A stretch of DNA of 64,000 bases from contig NZ_VNJJ01000003.1 of assembly GCF_007786475.1 (NCBI RefSeq), positions 62,001 to 126,000 on the forward strand, written 5' to 3'. The notes below the pieces were generated by a model. That model searched no databases. It saw nothing but the letters and a program-made list of their open reading frames with translations, and was not told where the DNA came from. Position numbers and translations under genes: made by a program. This DNA comes from Cohnella terricola. Its GTDB lineage: Bacteria > Bacillota > Bacilli > Paenibacillales > Paenibacillaceae. Positions 1-8,528 of the stretch are shown piece after piece (position 1 is the first letter of the stretch; each line of letters starts with the position of its first letter).

Positions 1-511
1 GAACAAACTTCGCAAGCACCGGGCTTACCGCGATGCGCTCCCGACGATGTCGGTGCTGACGATCACTTCCAACGTCGTCTACGGGAAGAAAACGGGCAGC
101 ACGCCGGACGGCCGCAAAGCGGGCGAACCGTTCGCGCCTGGCGCCAACCCGATGCACGGCAGGGACCGCAAAGGGGCGCTCGCGTCGCTCAATTCGGTCG
201 CCAAGCTGCCTTATGAAAGCTGCCTCGACGGCATCTCGAACACGTTCTCGATCATCCCGAAAGCGCTCGGTCGGGAAGCGGACGACCGCGTACGGAATCT
301 GGTGTCGCTGCTCGACGGTTATGCCGCACAGAAAGGGCATCATCTGAACATCAACGTGTTTAACCGCGAGCAGTTGATGGATGCGATGGAGCACCCGGAA
401 AATTATCCGCAGCTGACGATCCGCGTGTCGGGATATGCGGTCAACTTCATCAAACTGACGCGCGAGCAACAGCTGGACGTAATCAACAGAACGTTCCACG
501 GATCGGTCTAA
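1..511 (+). CDS. pflB: Pyruvate formate-lyase (formate C-acetyltransferase), C-terminal part, cut by left edge
   Basis: This is the last part of the glycyl-radical enzyme that converts pyruvate plus CoA to acetyl-CoA and formate in anaerobic fermentation. The open frame enters from the left edge (codons in phase from base 2) and about 169 residues are visible. The end carries the glycyl-radical signature RVSGYAVNF, whose Gly is the residue oxidised by the activase, preceded by the conserved stretch [32 protein letters not shown] is also typical of PflB. The activase gene pflA follows 57 bp downstream on the same strand, which is the usual pflBA order. The N-terminal active-site Cys pair lies outside the window. 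Confidence 0.97.
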   Translation, partial: NKLRKHRAYRDALPTMSVLTITSNVVYGKKTGSTPDGRKAGEPFAPGANPMHGRDRKGALASLNSVAKLPYESCLDGISNTFSIIPKALGREADDRVRNLVSLLDGYAAQKGHHLNINVFNREQLMDAMEHPENYPQLTIRVSGYAVNFIKLTREQQLDVINRTFHGSV

Positions 512-568
512 TCAAGGCAATTGTACAAGAGAGAAAATAGAGATAGAGAGAGGGAAGGAGTGGACACG

Positions 569-1309
569 ATGAGCCATACGGGGAGAATCCACTCTCTCGA
601 AACGTTTGGAACGGTGGACGGACCGGGAATCCGGTTCGTCCTGTTCCTCCAAGGCTGCGCGCTGCAGTGCCGCTACTGTCATAATCCAGACTCGTGGGAT
701 ACGCAAGCCGGCACGCTGCGGAGCGTAGACGATATTTTGGGGGAAATCGAGCCTTACATCGAGTACTATCGCCGTTCCGGCGGGGGCATCACGGTGACGG
801 GAGGCGAGCCGACGCTGCAAGCGCCATTCGTTGCCGAACTGTTCCGGGAATGCAAGGAAAGATGGGGATTGCATACCGCGCTTGATTCCTCGGGTTTCTG
901 CGAACCGAGCCACGCCAATGCTCTTCTTAACGTAACGGATCTCGTGCTGCTCGACCTGAAGCGAATGGATCGTGAGGGCCACCGGGAATTGACGAGCCAG
1001 CCGAACGATCGCATTCTCACTTTCGCCAAGCATCTATCTGATCGCGGTTCGAAAATGTGGATTCGCAGAGTGCTCGTACCGGGTTGGACGGACGGAGTGG
1101 ACGAACTGATCGGCCTCGGCCGGTTCATCGGGCAATTGCGCGGCGTCGCGAAAATCGAAGTGCTGCCGTACCACCGGATGGGCGTATACAAGTGGCAGCA
1201 GCTCGGCAAAACGTACCCGCTAGAGGGTATTATGGAACCGAGCCCGGCTGAGATCGAACGTGCTTACCGATTGATCGACCAAGGCATTCACTCCGCAGCC
1301 GCTGAGTAA
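569..1309 (+). CDS. pflA: Pyruvate formate-lyase activating enzyme (radical SAM)
   Basis: A 246-residue radical SAM protein that uses S-adenosylmethionine and a 4Fe-4S cluster to abstract hydrogen from the PflB glycine. The cluster ligands are Cys30, Cys34 and Cys37 (CALQCRYC), followed by HNPDSWD. GGGITVTGGEPTLQ is the SAM-binding GGE region. I chose ATG 569 because GGGAAGGAG sits 8 bases upstream; an in-frame TTG at 521 would add 16 residues with no ribosome binding site. Length matches the PflA family. It probably forms one transcription unit with pflB and ends at the hairpin at 1327. Confidence 0.97.
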   Translation: MSHTGRIHSLETFGTVDGPGIRFVLFLQGCALQCRYCHNPDSWDTQAGTLRSVDDILGEIEPYIEYYRRSGGGITVTGGEPTLQAPFVAELFRECKERWGLHTALDSSGFCEPSHANALLNVTDLVLLDLKRMDREGHRELTSQPNDRILTFAKHLSDRGSKMWIRRVLVPGWTDGVDELIGLGRFIGQLRGVAKIEVLPYHRMGVYKWQQLGKTYPLEGIMEPSPAEIERAYRLIDQGIHSAAAE

Positions 1310-1326
1310 ACAGCCTTCTAGAAAAA

Positions 1327-1369
1327 AAGCGACACCATCCGGATTCCGGAATAGGTGTCGCTTATTTTT
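1327..1369 (+). terminator. Rho-independent terminator after pflA
   Basis: Inverted repeat AAGCGACACC / GGTGTCGCTT enclosing a 17-base spacer, followed by ATTTTTG. It lies 17 bp after the pflA stop. Confidence 0.85.
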
Positions 1370-1405
1370 GCAAATGCGGCTCGAAACTAAATTGCACAGA
1401 ATAAG

Positions 1406-1567
1406 CGAACAACTAGCGCAGCACCGGACCACACGCCGGGAATTACTCGAAATAATCGAACTACTCGCGCAGCACCGGACCAAACCCCGGGAATTACTCG
1501 AAATAATCGAACTACTCGCGCAGCACCGGACCAAACGCCGGGAATTACTCGAAATAATCGAACTACT
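1406..1567. repeat. 51-bp tandem repeat array, three copies plus a partial fourth
   Basis: Copies start at 1406, 1457 and 1508, with a partial copy from 1559, giving an exact 51-bp period. The unit contains GCGCAGCACCGGACCAAACG followed by CCGGGAATTACTCGAAATAA. Copies differ at only a few positions. Both strands stay open across the array because 51 is a multiple of 3 (17-residue repeats containing LLEIIELLAQHRT on the plus strand), but no convincing ribosome binding site precedes either frame. The array sits between the convergent 3' ends of pflA and the aldolase gene. Confidence 0.9.
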
Positions 1568-1614
1568 TGACTCTCACCGATCCACAGCAAACAAATTAAC
1601 CTCAGTGACGAAAT

Positions 1615-1652
1615 ATGGGGATGTCCCAAAGATGAATTTGGAACTGCCCCAT
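1615..1652. terminator. Imperfect hairpin downstream of the aldolase gene
   Basis: ATGGGGATGTCCCAAA pairs imperfectly with TTTGGAACTGCCCCAT around a short loop. It lies 12 bp beyond the stop of the minus-strand aldolase gene and could terminate it. The same GGGGATGTCCCAAA start recurs in a hairpin at 48751, so this may be a dispersed element. Confidence 0.5.
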
Positions 1653-1663
1653 CTACTTTTGCT

Positions 1664-2950
1664 CTACAGCTTAAATGCGATTTCCAGCTCCCGGATTCGA
1701 TTCTGATCGATGTTTACGATATCGCCGAGGCAGATTGCCGATAGGAGCGCTTTGGCGCTGTATTCCGCAACTTCAAGCCGATCGAAAGCGTTCAGCAAAC
1801 TTTGTCCGGTTACGATCGCACAATTGTTCTCGACAATGGCGATCGGCGTATCTTTCGTGAACCGCGCCGCGGTCGCTTCCGTATCTCCATAGACGGCATC
1901 GAAAGCAAGCTTCGGAGCGTTGCGCATCAAAATATAACTTTCCGGAATCGTACGCGAATCCAACTCGTTATCCGTAACCGCGAACGCCATCACGTTAGGC
2001 GGGTGAGCGATAATAACGCTGTTGATATGCGGATGCATCTCGTATATTTCCTGATGGAGCCGCACAGAGCGGCTAGGTATTTTGCCTGCTTCCGACGCGC
2101 CGTTCTCGATGCGAACGAGGTCCTCGGGCTCCAAATATTTGCGGTCCGATCCGTAAGGCGTAATGACGAACGAACCGTCGGCAAGCCGCTGGGAGAACGT
2201 CCCTTGCGTGCTCGTAAACAGGCGCTGGTCGTACGCCCGTTTGATCAAGACGCACATATCTCTGCGGATTGCTCGTTCTTCCGTCCCGTAGGCGGTGGGC
2301 TCGAACGTCTCGAGATCGACTCCGTCGCCGGTCTTCACGGCGAGGAATTGTTCGTCGGACAGGATAGAAGGCGTCCCGATTCTACGAGCGTTAATCTCGA
2401 GCCGTGCGCAGAAATCAAGCGTCTCGAAGCACTGGAACGCTTGGAACAAGTCGGTTCCTCCAACGACGACGCCGTGATTTTCCAGCATGACCGCGTTGAT
2501 TCCGCGCTTGAACACGGAAGCGATGTTCTCGCCGAGCTCCCGGCTGCCGGGCAAAGCGTAGGTGGCCATGTCGATCTCGCCGCAAATTTGTCTTTCGTTG
2601 GGGAGCAGCCTTGTATCGGGAATCCGCCGAACGATACTGAAGGAGACGAGTGCGGGCGGATGAGCGTGCACGACCGCTCTAAGATCGGGCCTTGCATCGT
2701 AGATCAGCCGATGAAAAGGAAATTCGCTGGAAGGCCTATGGTGTCCGACGATCGTTCCGTCCGCTTTCACGCACACAATGTCGTTTCTAGTGAGCGAACC
2801 TTTATCTATGCCTGCGGGCGTGATCCAAATATTATTTTCCTCATCGAGAATAGACAGATTGCCTCCTGAGGTCGTCGTCATGCCGTATCCGTAAATCCGA
2901 TCCATCATGAGCAAAATTTGGTCCGCGGGGTGCAGCAAATCGTAGCGCAT
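1664..2950 (-). CDS. Tandem class II aldolase/adducin-family protein, second domain degenerate
   Basis: A 428-residue protein of two class II aldolase/adducin domains (about 1-210 and 222-428). This family includes L-fuculose-phosphate and ribulose-phosphate aldolases and epimerases, which use zinc. The first domain keeps the expected residues: Glu76 in PSSEFPFH, His95 and His97 in VVHAHPP, and His159 in ENHG. In the second domain the aligned positions are Ser295, Ile314 with only His316 kept, and Asn376 (ENNC), so it is probably non-catalytic. ATG 2950 is preceded by AGGAGGTATTCGA; an upstream start at 2995 would add residues before the ribosome binding site. The substrate cannot be told from the sequence. 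It is a single gene, convergent with pflA. Confidence 0.85.
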   Translation of the reverse strand: MRYDLLHPADQILLMMDRIYGYGMTTTSGGNLSILDEENNIWITPAGIDKGSLTRNDIVCVKADGTIVGHHRPSSEFPFHRLIYDARPDLRAVVHAHPPALVSFSIVRRIPDTRLLPNERQICGEIDMATYALPGSRELGENIASVFKRGINAVMLENHGVVVGGTDLFQAFQCFETLDFCARLEINARRIGTPSILSDEQFLAVKTGDGVDLETFEPTAYGTEERAIRRDMCVLIKRAYDQRLFTSTQGTFSQRLADGSFVITPYGSDRKYLEPEDLVRIENGASEAGKIPSRSVRLHQEIYEMHPHINSVIIAHPPNVMAFAVTDNELDSRTIPESYILMRNAPKLAFDAVYGDTEATAARFTKDTPIAIVENNCAIVTGQSLLNAFDRLEVAEYSAKALLSAICLGDIVNIDQNRIRELEIAFKL

Positions 2951-3154
2951 TCGAATACCTCCTAATAATTGCATATTGTATCTATAATGTAACACAATCT
3001 ATTGGCGGCTAATGTAATGAAAGTCATAATCGGATGCCGGAATCGCTTTGTACTTTGTCCATTCGGTGAAAATGTGAAGGATGATACATTAGTCAACCAT
3101 CTGACGTATGTTAAAATAGGGATAGGTCGATCATATCCATTGGGAGGGATCATC

Positions 3155-3586
3155 ATGTCTTACCATCACATTGTAGCCGCTTACGACGGCTCTAAAGCAT
3201 CGAACAAAGCGCTGGAACAGGCGATAAAATTAGTCGAGAGCAACCCGGGTAGCAGGTTGTCGGTCGCTCACGTCGTGACGCGTCCGTCCTATGCGATAGC
3301 GGGATACGGATTGATACTGCCTGAAGGTTACGAGGAGAAGATCAAGGAGTATCAAGATTCTCTCGTCCAGCAAGCTCAAGATAAAATCGCCAATCTGGCC
3401 TATGCGAAAGTCGTGATTCTCGGCGGTACCCCGTCGTCGGCGATTCTGGCATACGCCAAAGAAAACAACTGCGATCTGATCGTCATCGGGAACAGAGGGC
3501 TCGGCCCAATCCGGGAATGGATGCTCGGCAGCGTCAGCCACCATGTTGCCCAGCAAGCGCAAGTCCCTGTGTTGATCGTAAAATAA
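3155..3586 (+). CDS. Universal stress protein (UspA family)
   Basis: A 143-residue cytoplasmic single-domain Usp protein. The N-terminus (HHIVAAYDGSKASNKAL) and the C-terminal ATP-binding motif G-2X-G-9X-G-S (GNRGLGPIREWMLGSVS) followed by VPVLIVK are diagnostic, and suggest an ATP-binding member. I chose ATG 3155 because TGGGAGGG lies just upstream; the frame is open back to 3002 but that extension shows no family similarity. It is a single gene ending at a strong hairpin shared with the convergent cation ATPase gene. Its specific stress role is not visible. Confidence 0.95.
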   Translation: MSYHHIVAAYDGSKASNKALEQAIKLVESNPGSRLSVAHVVTRPSYAIAGYGLILPEGYEEKIKEYQDSLVQQAQDKIANLAYAKVVILGGTPSSAILAYAKENNCDLIVIGNRGLGPIREWMLGSVSHHVAQQAQVPVLIVK

Positions 3587-3606
3587 ATTGAACTTCAAAA
3601 CAATGC

Positions 3607-3635
3607 AAAAAGTCCGCATACTCTGCGGACTTTTT
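3607..3635. terminator. Bidirectional terminator between usp and the cation ATPase gene
   Basis: AAAAAGTCCGCA / TGCGGACTTTTT with a five-base loop. It is symmetrical, with T-runs on both strands, between convergent genes. Confidence 0.92.
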
Positions 3636-3651
3636 GGCATTTTCAAACAAC

Positions 3652-5787
3652 TTATTTTCTTTTCTCAATTAGAATCGTCAAACTGACAAGTGTGACGAAA
3701 ATAGTAGCGCCCATGTCGGATAAGATGGCAATCCATAAGCTGAGCCATCCTGGGATGGCAAGGAGCAGCGCAATCAGCTTTAATCCCATAGACACTCCGA
3801 TGTTAAACCGAATCGTTCGGTTAACCTGTTTCCCGACACGAATGGCGGAAGGAAGCTTTCCGAGGTGATCCTGCATCAGTACGATGTCCGCCGTTTCGAT
3901 GGCACTATCCGTTCCTTTACCCATCGCGATCCCGAGTTGCGCGGAAGCGAGAGCGGGGGCATCGTTGATGCCGTCGCCGACCATGCCGACTCTGCCTTTC
4001 GCGGCAAGCTGCTTTACGTGAGAAACTTTGTCTTCCGGGAGCAAATTCCCGTAAGCTTCGTCGACGCCGACCGCCCGAGCGACCCTATCCGCCGTCATCT
4101 GATGGTCGCCTGTCAGCATAATGGTATGCCGTATGCCGCTGCGGCGCAAGTCTTCTATGACGGCGCGGCTTTCTTCGCGAATGGCGTCCGCGATTCCGAA
4201 CATGCCGAGAATCCGGCGACTGTCGGCTACGAGCACAAGGGTCAAACCATTTGCTTTGAGTTCATCGATCGAGGAACGCACGTCTTCGGACAACTCGAGG
4301 TGTTCTATGCTTTTCTCGTTGCCAAGCCAGTAGGTTTCGTTCTCATACGTCGCGGTTATTCCGCGCCCGGCGCTCGTCGATACGTTCTCGGCATCCTGAG
4401 GTTCAATGCCTGCGCGATGCACTTCTTTCATGATCGCTTTGGCGAGCGGATGGGTGGACGATTTCTCGATCGCTCCGGCAACTGTAAGGAATAGCGCTTC
4501 GTCGTAAACAACCGTCTGCTCCACGCGGGGCTCGCCCTTGGTCAGCGTTCCGGTCTTGTCGAACGCGACTGTATCCAGCTTGCCGAGCTGTTCAAGAAAT
4601 ACGCCGCCTTTTACCAATATTCCGTTGCGAGCGTTGCGCGTTATGCCCGAGACGATGGCGATCGGAGAGGAGAGGATAAGCGCGCAAGGGCAGCCCACGA
4701 TCAAAACGGCGAGTCCTTGATACAGCCACTTCGTCCAATCGCCTCCGAAGAAGAGAGGAGGCACGACGATCACTAGTGCGGCAACGAGCATAATCAACGG
4801 CGTATAATACTTCGCGAACTTGTTGATGAATAATTCGGTCGGTGTTTTTGTTTCCTGCGCTTCTTCGACGAGATGCAAAATTTTGGCTAAAGATGAATCT
4901 TGGTAAGCTTTCGCAATGCGTACGTGAAGGACACCTTCGTTGTTGATGCTGCCGCCGAAGACGGATTCACCTTCGGCCTTCTCCACGGGAAGCGGTTCCC
5001 CGGTAATGGCCGCTTCATTGACTGAGCTGCGGCCGGAGAGGACGGATCCGTCCGAAGGAATTTGTTGGCCGGGTTTGACGACAACCGTATCCCCGACGCG
5101 CAGATCTGCGATCGGAACCGCGGTTTCGGTGCCGTTCTCGAGCCGGACGGCTTCCTTGGGCGCGACGCTCAACAGCGTCTCCATCGAGCGGCGGGCCTTC
5201 TCCATGCCGAGCCCTTCCAACAGCTCGTTAAGCCCGAAGAGAATGGCGACCAGCGTCGCTTCTTTCCAATCGCCGATGGAGACGGCTCCGACCAAGGCGA
5301 TCGTCATCAACGTGTCGATGTTAAAGCGAAGGCGGAGCAGGTTTTTCAAGCCTTTATAAAAAGTCGTGTAACCGCTCAAGGCGGAAGCAATCAGATAAAG
5401 CGAGATCACGGTGAGAGACGCCGTATAACCGTCCAGCAAAATCGCTGCCACATAGATCACGGCGGAAACGATTAGCATTCCGATCATTTTTTTATTGCCA
5501 TGCCCGTGCGTATGTTCGTGACTGTGATCATGACTGTCGTGACTGTGATCATGACTGTCGTGACTGTGATCGTGTTTATGGTCATGCTCGTCTGAAGGAA
5601 CGATGTACGCCCGGTCAGACTTCAGAATTTCTTTAACCTTAACCAATGAAATGCGTTCATCAACGGTCAATTTTCCGCTGTTAAAGCTTAATGTAGCCGT
5701 ATCCCCATGTTCAAGACGCCGAATTTCCTCTTCCAGCGTTCGGGCGCAATTGCCGCAAGACAAGCCTCCTACCCGATATTCGTTCAT
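3652..5787 (-). CDS. cadA: P-type Cd2+/Zn2+/Co2+-exporting ATPase
   Basis: A 711-residue P1B-type ATPase that exports soft divalent metals across the membrane. It has an N-terminal heavy-metal domain with Cys11-X-X-Cys14 (GGLSCGNC), then a His/Asp-rich segment at about residues 66-97, transmembrane helices, the actuator TGEP (262-265), the intramembrane CPC motif (366-368), and the phosphorylated Asp410 in DKTGTLT. The C-terminal MVGDGINDAPALA is the hinge. CPC with a His-rich linker favours Zn/Cd/Co rather than copper. I chose ATG 5787 with GGAG nine bases upstream; a TTG three codons earlier is the alternative. The His-rich stretch is built from a 21-bp DNA repeat. No adjacent regulator is seen. 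Confidence 0.93.
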   Translation of the reverse strand: MNEYRVGGLSCGNCARTLEEEIRRLEHGDTATLSFNSGKLTVDERISLVKVKEILKSDRAYIVPSDEHDHKHDHSHDSHDHSHDSHDHSHEHTHGHGNKKMIGMLIVSAVIYVAAILLDGYTASLTVISLYLIASALSGYTTFYKGLKNLLRLRFNIDTLMTIALVGAVSIGDWKEATLVAILFGLNELLEGLGMEKARRSMETLLSVAPKEAVRLENGTETAVPIADLRVGDTVVVKPGQQIPSDGSVLSGRSSVNEAAITGEPLPVEKAEGESVFGGSINNEGVLHVRIAKAYQDSSLAKILHLVEEAQETKTPTELFINKFAKYYTPLIMLVAALVIVVPPLFFGGDWTKWLYQGLAVLIVGCPCALILSSPIAIVSGITRNARNGILVKGGVFLEQLGKLDTVAFDKTGTLTKGEPRVEQTVVYDEALFLTVAGAIEKSSTHPLAKAIMKEVHRAGIEPQDAENVSTSAGRGITATYENETYWLGNEKSIEHLELSEDVRSSIDELKANGLTLVLVADSRRILGMFGIADAIREESRAVIEDLRRSGIRHTIMLTGDHQMTADRVARAVGVDEAYGNLLPEDKVSHVKQLAAKGRVGMVGDGINDAPALASAQLGIAMGKGTDSAIETADIVLMQDHLGKLPSAIRVGKQVNRTIRFNIGVSMGLKLIALLLAIPGWLSLWIAILSDMGATIFVTLVSLTILIEKRK
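5514..5578. repeat. 21-bp tandem repeat coding the His-rich linker of CadA
   Basis: On the plus strand TGACTGTGATCATGACTGTCG repeats about two and a half times. It codes for repeated HDHSHDS on the minus strand. The exact multiple of 3 keeps the frame, so copy number could vary without breaking the gene. Confidence 0.8.
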
Positions 5788-5966
5788 GCGTTCCAACTCC
5801 CAATAATAAATGAATACTTGCTCATATATTATAACTAAAATGTGGAAATGGCAATAGCCGACGAAAATTTACACTTATTTATTTCAGTGGACATCCCTGC
5901 TTATCAAGCTGGGTTTTGTTGTATGATTAAAGGGAAGAAATGGATGAACTTGGAGGAATATCGGAG

Positions 5967-6707
5967 ATGAGCATTCTCGAAACGGTAACAAGCCCTTATA
6001 ACGACATCACCGTTTACGAGACGAATATGATCGACGGATTAACGGGTAGATATCGATGTTTGCGTTTTGCGGACGATGCCGTGCAGGGAGCGCTGGACTT
6101 GAAAAATCGTCAACGTGTCGTTCTCGGTTACCAACGGGCAATCATCGGTTTGATGGAGACGCTAGAGCCGTCGTTCGAGAACGCGTTCGTCATCGGACAC
6201 GGTATCGGCACGATCGCAGATTTTTTCCGGGACAGAACCGTTAAGACGGCGGAAATCGACGAAGCTATCGTAGAGCTAAGCCGAAAATACTTTCACAGCC
6301 GTGCGGATTTCGTCGCAATCGGAGACGGTAGGCAGCTACTCGGGGAAGAACTGCCGGGAACGCTTGATTTTATTATTTTGGACGCTTTTACGGACAAAGG
6401 GACTCCGCTGCATCTGATGAGCTCCGGTTTTTTCCAACTGGCAGCGCAGAAGCTGAACCCTGGCGGGGCGATCCTGTTTAACGCCATGGGTAAGCCGAAG
6501 AACGATCGGCTCGTCGATGCGATCCATACAACAATTCGCAAGTCGTTTGCTTACGTTAAAGTTTTTTCGTTGCCGGTCGAAAAAGAAACCGATATCCGCA
6601 ACATGATCTTCGTGGGTAGCGACAAGCCTTTGGCTCTCCGGGTCAAGGATGTACCGGGGTTGCATGAGGTCGTTCCGGGAGAAGGGCACCTTATTCAAGA
6701 TCATTGA
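5967..6707 (+). CDS. Spermidine synthase-like methyltransferase-fold protein
   Basis: A 246-residue protein with the Rossmann-like fold of the spermine/spermidine synthase family: VIGHGIGTIADFF is the glycine loop, TAEIDEAIVELSRKYF carries the acidic residue after beta-2, and LDFIILDAF is the later strand. It resembles the soluble spermidine-synthase-like proteins that lack clear evidence of polyamine activity, so aminopropyl transfer is not assured. I chose ATG 5967, with GGAGGA nine bases upstream; an ATG at 5940 would place that ribosome binding site inside the gene. It has no operon partner. Confidence 0.75.
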   Translation: MSILETVTSPYNDITVYETNMIDGLTGRYRCLRFADDAVQGALDLKNRQRVVLGYQRAIIGLMETLEPSFENAFVIGHGIGTIADFFRDRTVKTAEIDEAIVELSRKYFHSRADFVAIGDGRQLLGEELPGTLDFIILDAFTDKGTPLHLMSSGFFQLAAQKLNPGGAILFNAMGKPKNDRLVDAIHTTIRKSFAYVKVFSLPVEKETDIRNMIFVGSDKPLALRVKDVPGLHEVVPGEGHLIQDH

Positions 6708-6816
6708 CGAAAATATTTAATATTTTTCAACCGATTGTCGATTATGCCCAAATTCGTTCGTTGTATTCATTGAAACGGATAAATGAAGCTTCGTTATCTA
6801 AAAGGAGGAAAACATA

Positions 6817-7251
6817 ATGAGATTTATGATGGTCGTCAAAGCGACAACGGATTCGGAGGCGGGGGTAATGCCCAGCCTTGAACTGCTCAGCGCGATGCAG
6901 AAGTATAACGAGGAATTGGCGAAGGCCGGCGTGCTTCTCGCCGCTGACGGGCTGCACCCGAGTTCGGGCGGAATCCGGTTTTCATATCCGGAGCCGGGCG
7001 GGAAACCGAAGGTGACGGACGGACCTTTTACGGAAGCAAAAGAAATCATTGCGGGATATACGCTGATCGAAGTGAAATCGCGGGAAGAAGCGATCGAATG
7101 GGCGCTGCGCATGCCGGACCCTCATGGTTTCGGGCAAGGCGAAATCGAGCTCAGGCAAGTGTTCGAGGCCGAGGATCTGACGGACGATCCCGAAGCGCTG
7201 GCGAACGAAGCGGCGTTGCGCAAGCGGGTTGAGGAGCAGAAAAGAACGTGA
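6817..7251 (+). CDS. DGPF/YCII-related domain protein, upstream partner of the sigma factor
   Basis: A 144-residue protein of the YCII-related (DGPF) family. It starts MRFMMVVKATTDSEAG, has the family motif TDGPFTEAKEIIAGY near residue 70, and the EAIEWALRMP helix. AAAGGAGGAAAACATA precedes ATG 6817. Its stop overlaps the start of the next gene (GTGA), so the two are translationally coupled. DGPF proteins are established neighbours of group ECF42 sigma factors; their biochemical role is not settled. A paralogue lies on the other side of the sigma gene at 8529. Confidence 0.9.
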   Translation: MRFMMVVKATTDSEAGVMPSLELLSAMQKYNEELAKAGVLLAADGLHPSSGGIRFSYPEPGGKPKVTDGPFTEAKEIIAGYTLIEVKSREEAIEWALRMPDPHGFGQGEIELRQVFEAEDLTDDPEALANEAALRKRVEEQKRT

Positions 7252-8525
7252 GCTTGGCGGACAGCCGACGTACGATCGATACGATCTGGCGAATGGAGTC
7301 GGCTAAGCTGATCGCAGGATTAACGCGTATGGTGCGGGACGTCGGTCTGGCGGAAGATTTGGCGCATGATGCTCTGGTCGTCGCTCTCGAGCGATGGCCG
7401 GAGACCGGCATTCCGGACAAACCCGGAGCTTGGCTGATGACGACCGCGAAACGGCGAGCGATCGATTACCTCCGCAGGAACAAGTTGCGAGACCGCAAGT
7501 ATGAAGAACTTTCTAGAAACATCGATTTATATACGGAGGAAGACAACGAAAGGGCGGCAGCCGAAGGGGAAGTCGGTGACGATCTTCTTCGCTTGATCTT
7601 TATGACTTGTCATCCGAAGCTGTCTCAGGAAGCCCGTGTCGCACTGACGCTTCGCCTGTTATGCGGGCTGACGACGGAGGAGATCGCTCGTTCGTTTCTT
7701 GCCGCCGAAGCGACGGTTGCGCAGCGGATCGTACGGGCGAAGAAAACGCTAAGTGCGGAGAAGGTGCCTTTCGAAGTTCCCGAAGGGGAAGATCTTCGGG
7801 AACGAATGTCCTCGGTTTTGGAAGTGATCTACCTGATGTTTAACGAAGGCTATTCCGCCACTGCGGGAGATCGCTGGACACGGCCGTTGCTCTGCCAAGA
7901 GGCGCTTAGGCTGGGGCGAGTGCTGGCTGAGATTGTTCCCGACGAACCGGAAGCTCATGGATTGGTCGCCCTCTTGGAAATTCAATCTTCGCGATTGAAA
8001 GCTCGCATCGGTCCTGAAGGGGAACCCATTCTTCTGATGGATCAAAATCGTGCGCAGTGGGACCGATTGTTGATCCGACGCGGATTGGCGGCGCTGGAAC
8101 GCTGCCGGAAGCTGGGGCGTCCACTTGGTCCGTACGCATTGCAGGCGGCGATCGCGGCTTGCCATGCTCAGGCACCCGCGGCGGCAGATACCGATTGGGT
8201 TCGCATAGCGGCTCTATACGAAGCTTTATCCAGGATTACGCCTTCTCCGATCGTCGAATTAAATAAAGCGGTGGCGATCTCGATGGCCTTTGGACCGGAA
8301 TTCGCGCTACAGATCGTCGACGAACTGATCTCCGTTCCGGCTCTGCAGGACTATCACCTGTTCCCGAGCGTTCGCGGGGATCTCTTGGCTAAGCTGGGGC
8401 GCCATAAGGAAGCTCAAGCGGAGTTCGAACGCGCGGCGTCGATGACCCGCAATGCCCGCGAGCGGGAGCTTATGCAGAACAGAGCCGCGGAATGCGAAGC
8501 TCAAGCTGCGATAGGAGGAGATTGA
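7248..8525 (+). CDS. RNA polymerase ECF sigma factor, ECF42-type with long C-terminal extension
   Basis: A 425-residue extracytoplasmic-function sigma factor. Sigma region 2 lies near residues 10-80 (DVGLAEDLAHDALVVALERW, then PGAWLMTTAKRRAIDYLRR) and region 4 near 110-170 (MTCHPKLSQEARVALTLRLL, then TTEEIARSF). About 240 further residues are helical and TPR-like, ending LAKLGRHKEAQAEFERA. That extension and the flanking DGPF genes are the hallmarks of group ECF42, which has no classical anti-sigma factor. The start is GTG 7248, overlapping the upstream stop by four bases, with GAGGAG upstream. The targets of this sigma are probably its own DGPF neighbours, by analogy with the group. Confidence 0.88.
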   Translation: MSLADSRRTIDTIWRMESAKLIAGLTRMVRDVGLAEDLAHDALVVALERWPETGIPDKPGAWLMTTAKRRAIDYLRRNKLRDRKYEELSRNIDLYTEEDNERAAAEGEVGDDLLRLIFMTCHPKLSQEARVALTLRLLCGLTTEEIARSFLAAEATVAQRIVRAKKTLSAEKVPFEVPEGEDLRERMSSVLEVIYLMFNEGYSATAGDRWTRPLLCQEALRLGRVLAEIVPDEPEAHGLVALLEIQSSRLKARIGPEGEPILLMDQNRAQWDRLLIRRGLAALERCRKLGRPLGPYALQAAIAACHAQAPAAADTDWVRIAALYEALSRITPSPIVELNKAVAISMAFGPEFALQIVDELISVPALQDYHLFPSVRGDLLAKLGRHKEAQAEFERAASMTRNARERELMQNRAAECEAQAAIGGD

Positions 8526-8528
8526 TCA

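Noticed and set aside
1368..1706. Protein of 17-residue repeats across the first array
   Set aside because: No ribosome binding site, and both strands are equally open because the period is a multiple of 3.
1802..2869. Plus-strand frame of 355 codons antisense to the aldolase gene
   Set aside because: The minus-strand protein has clear domain motifs and a ribosome binding site; this does not.
3060..3110. FNR-like site upstream of the usp gene
   Set aside because: Only one half (TGTGA) matches well; the other half does not.
3002..3154. N-terminal extension of the universal stress protein
   Set aside because: The family N-terminus begins at 3155 right after a ribosome binding site.
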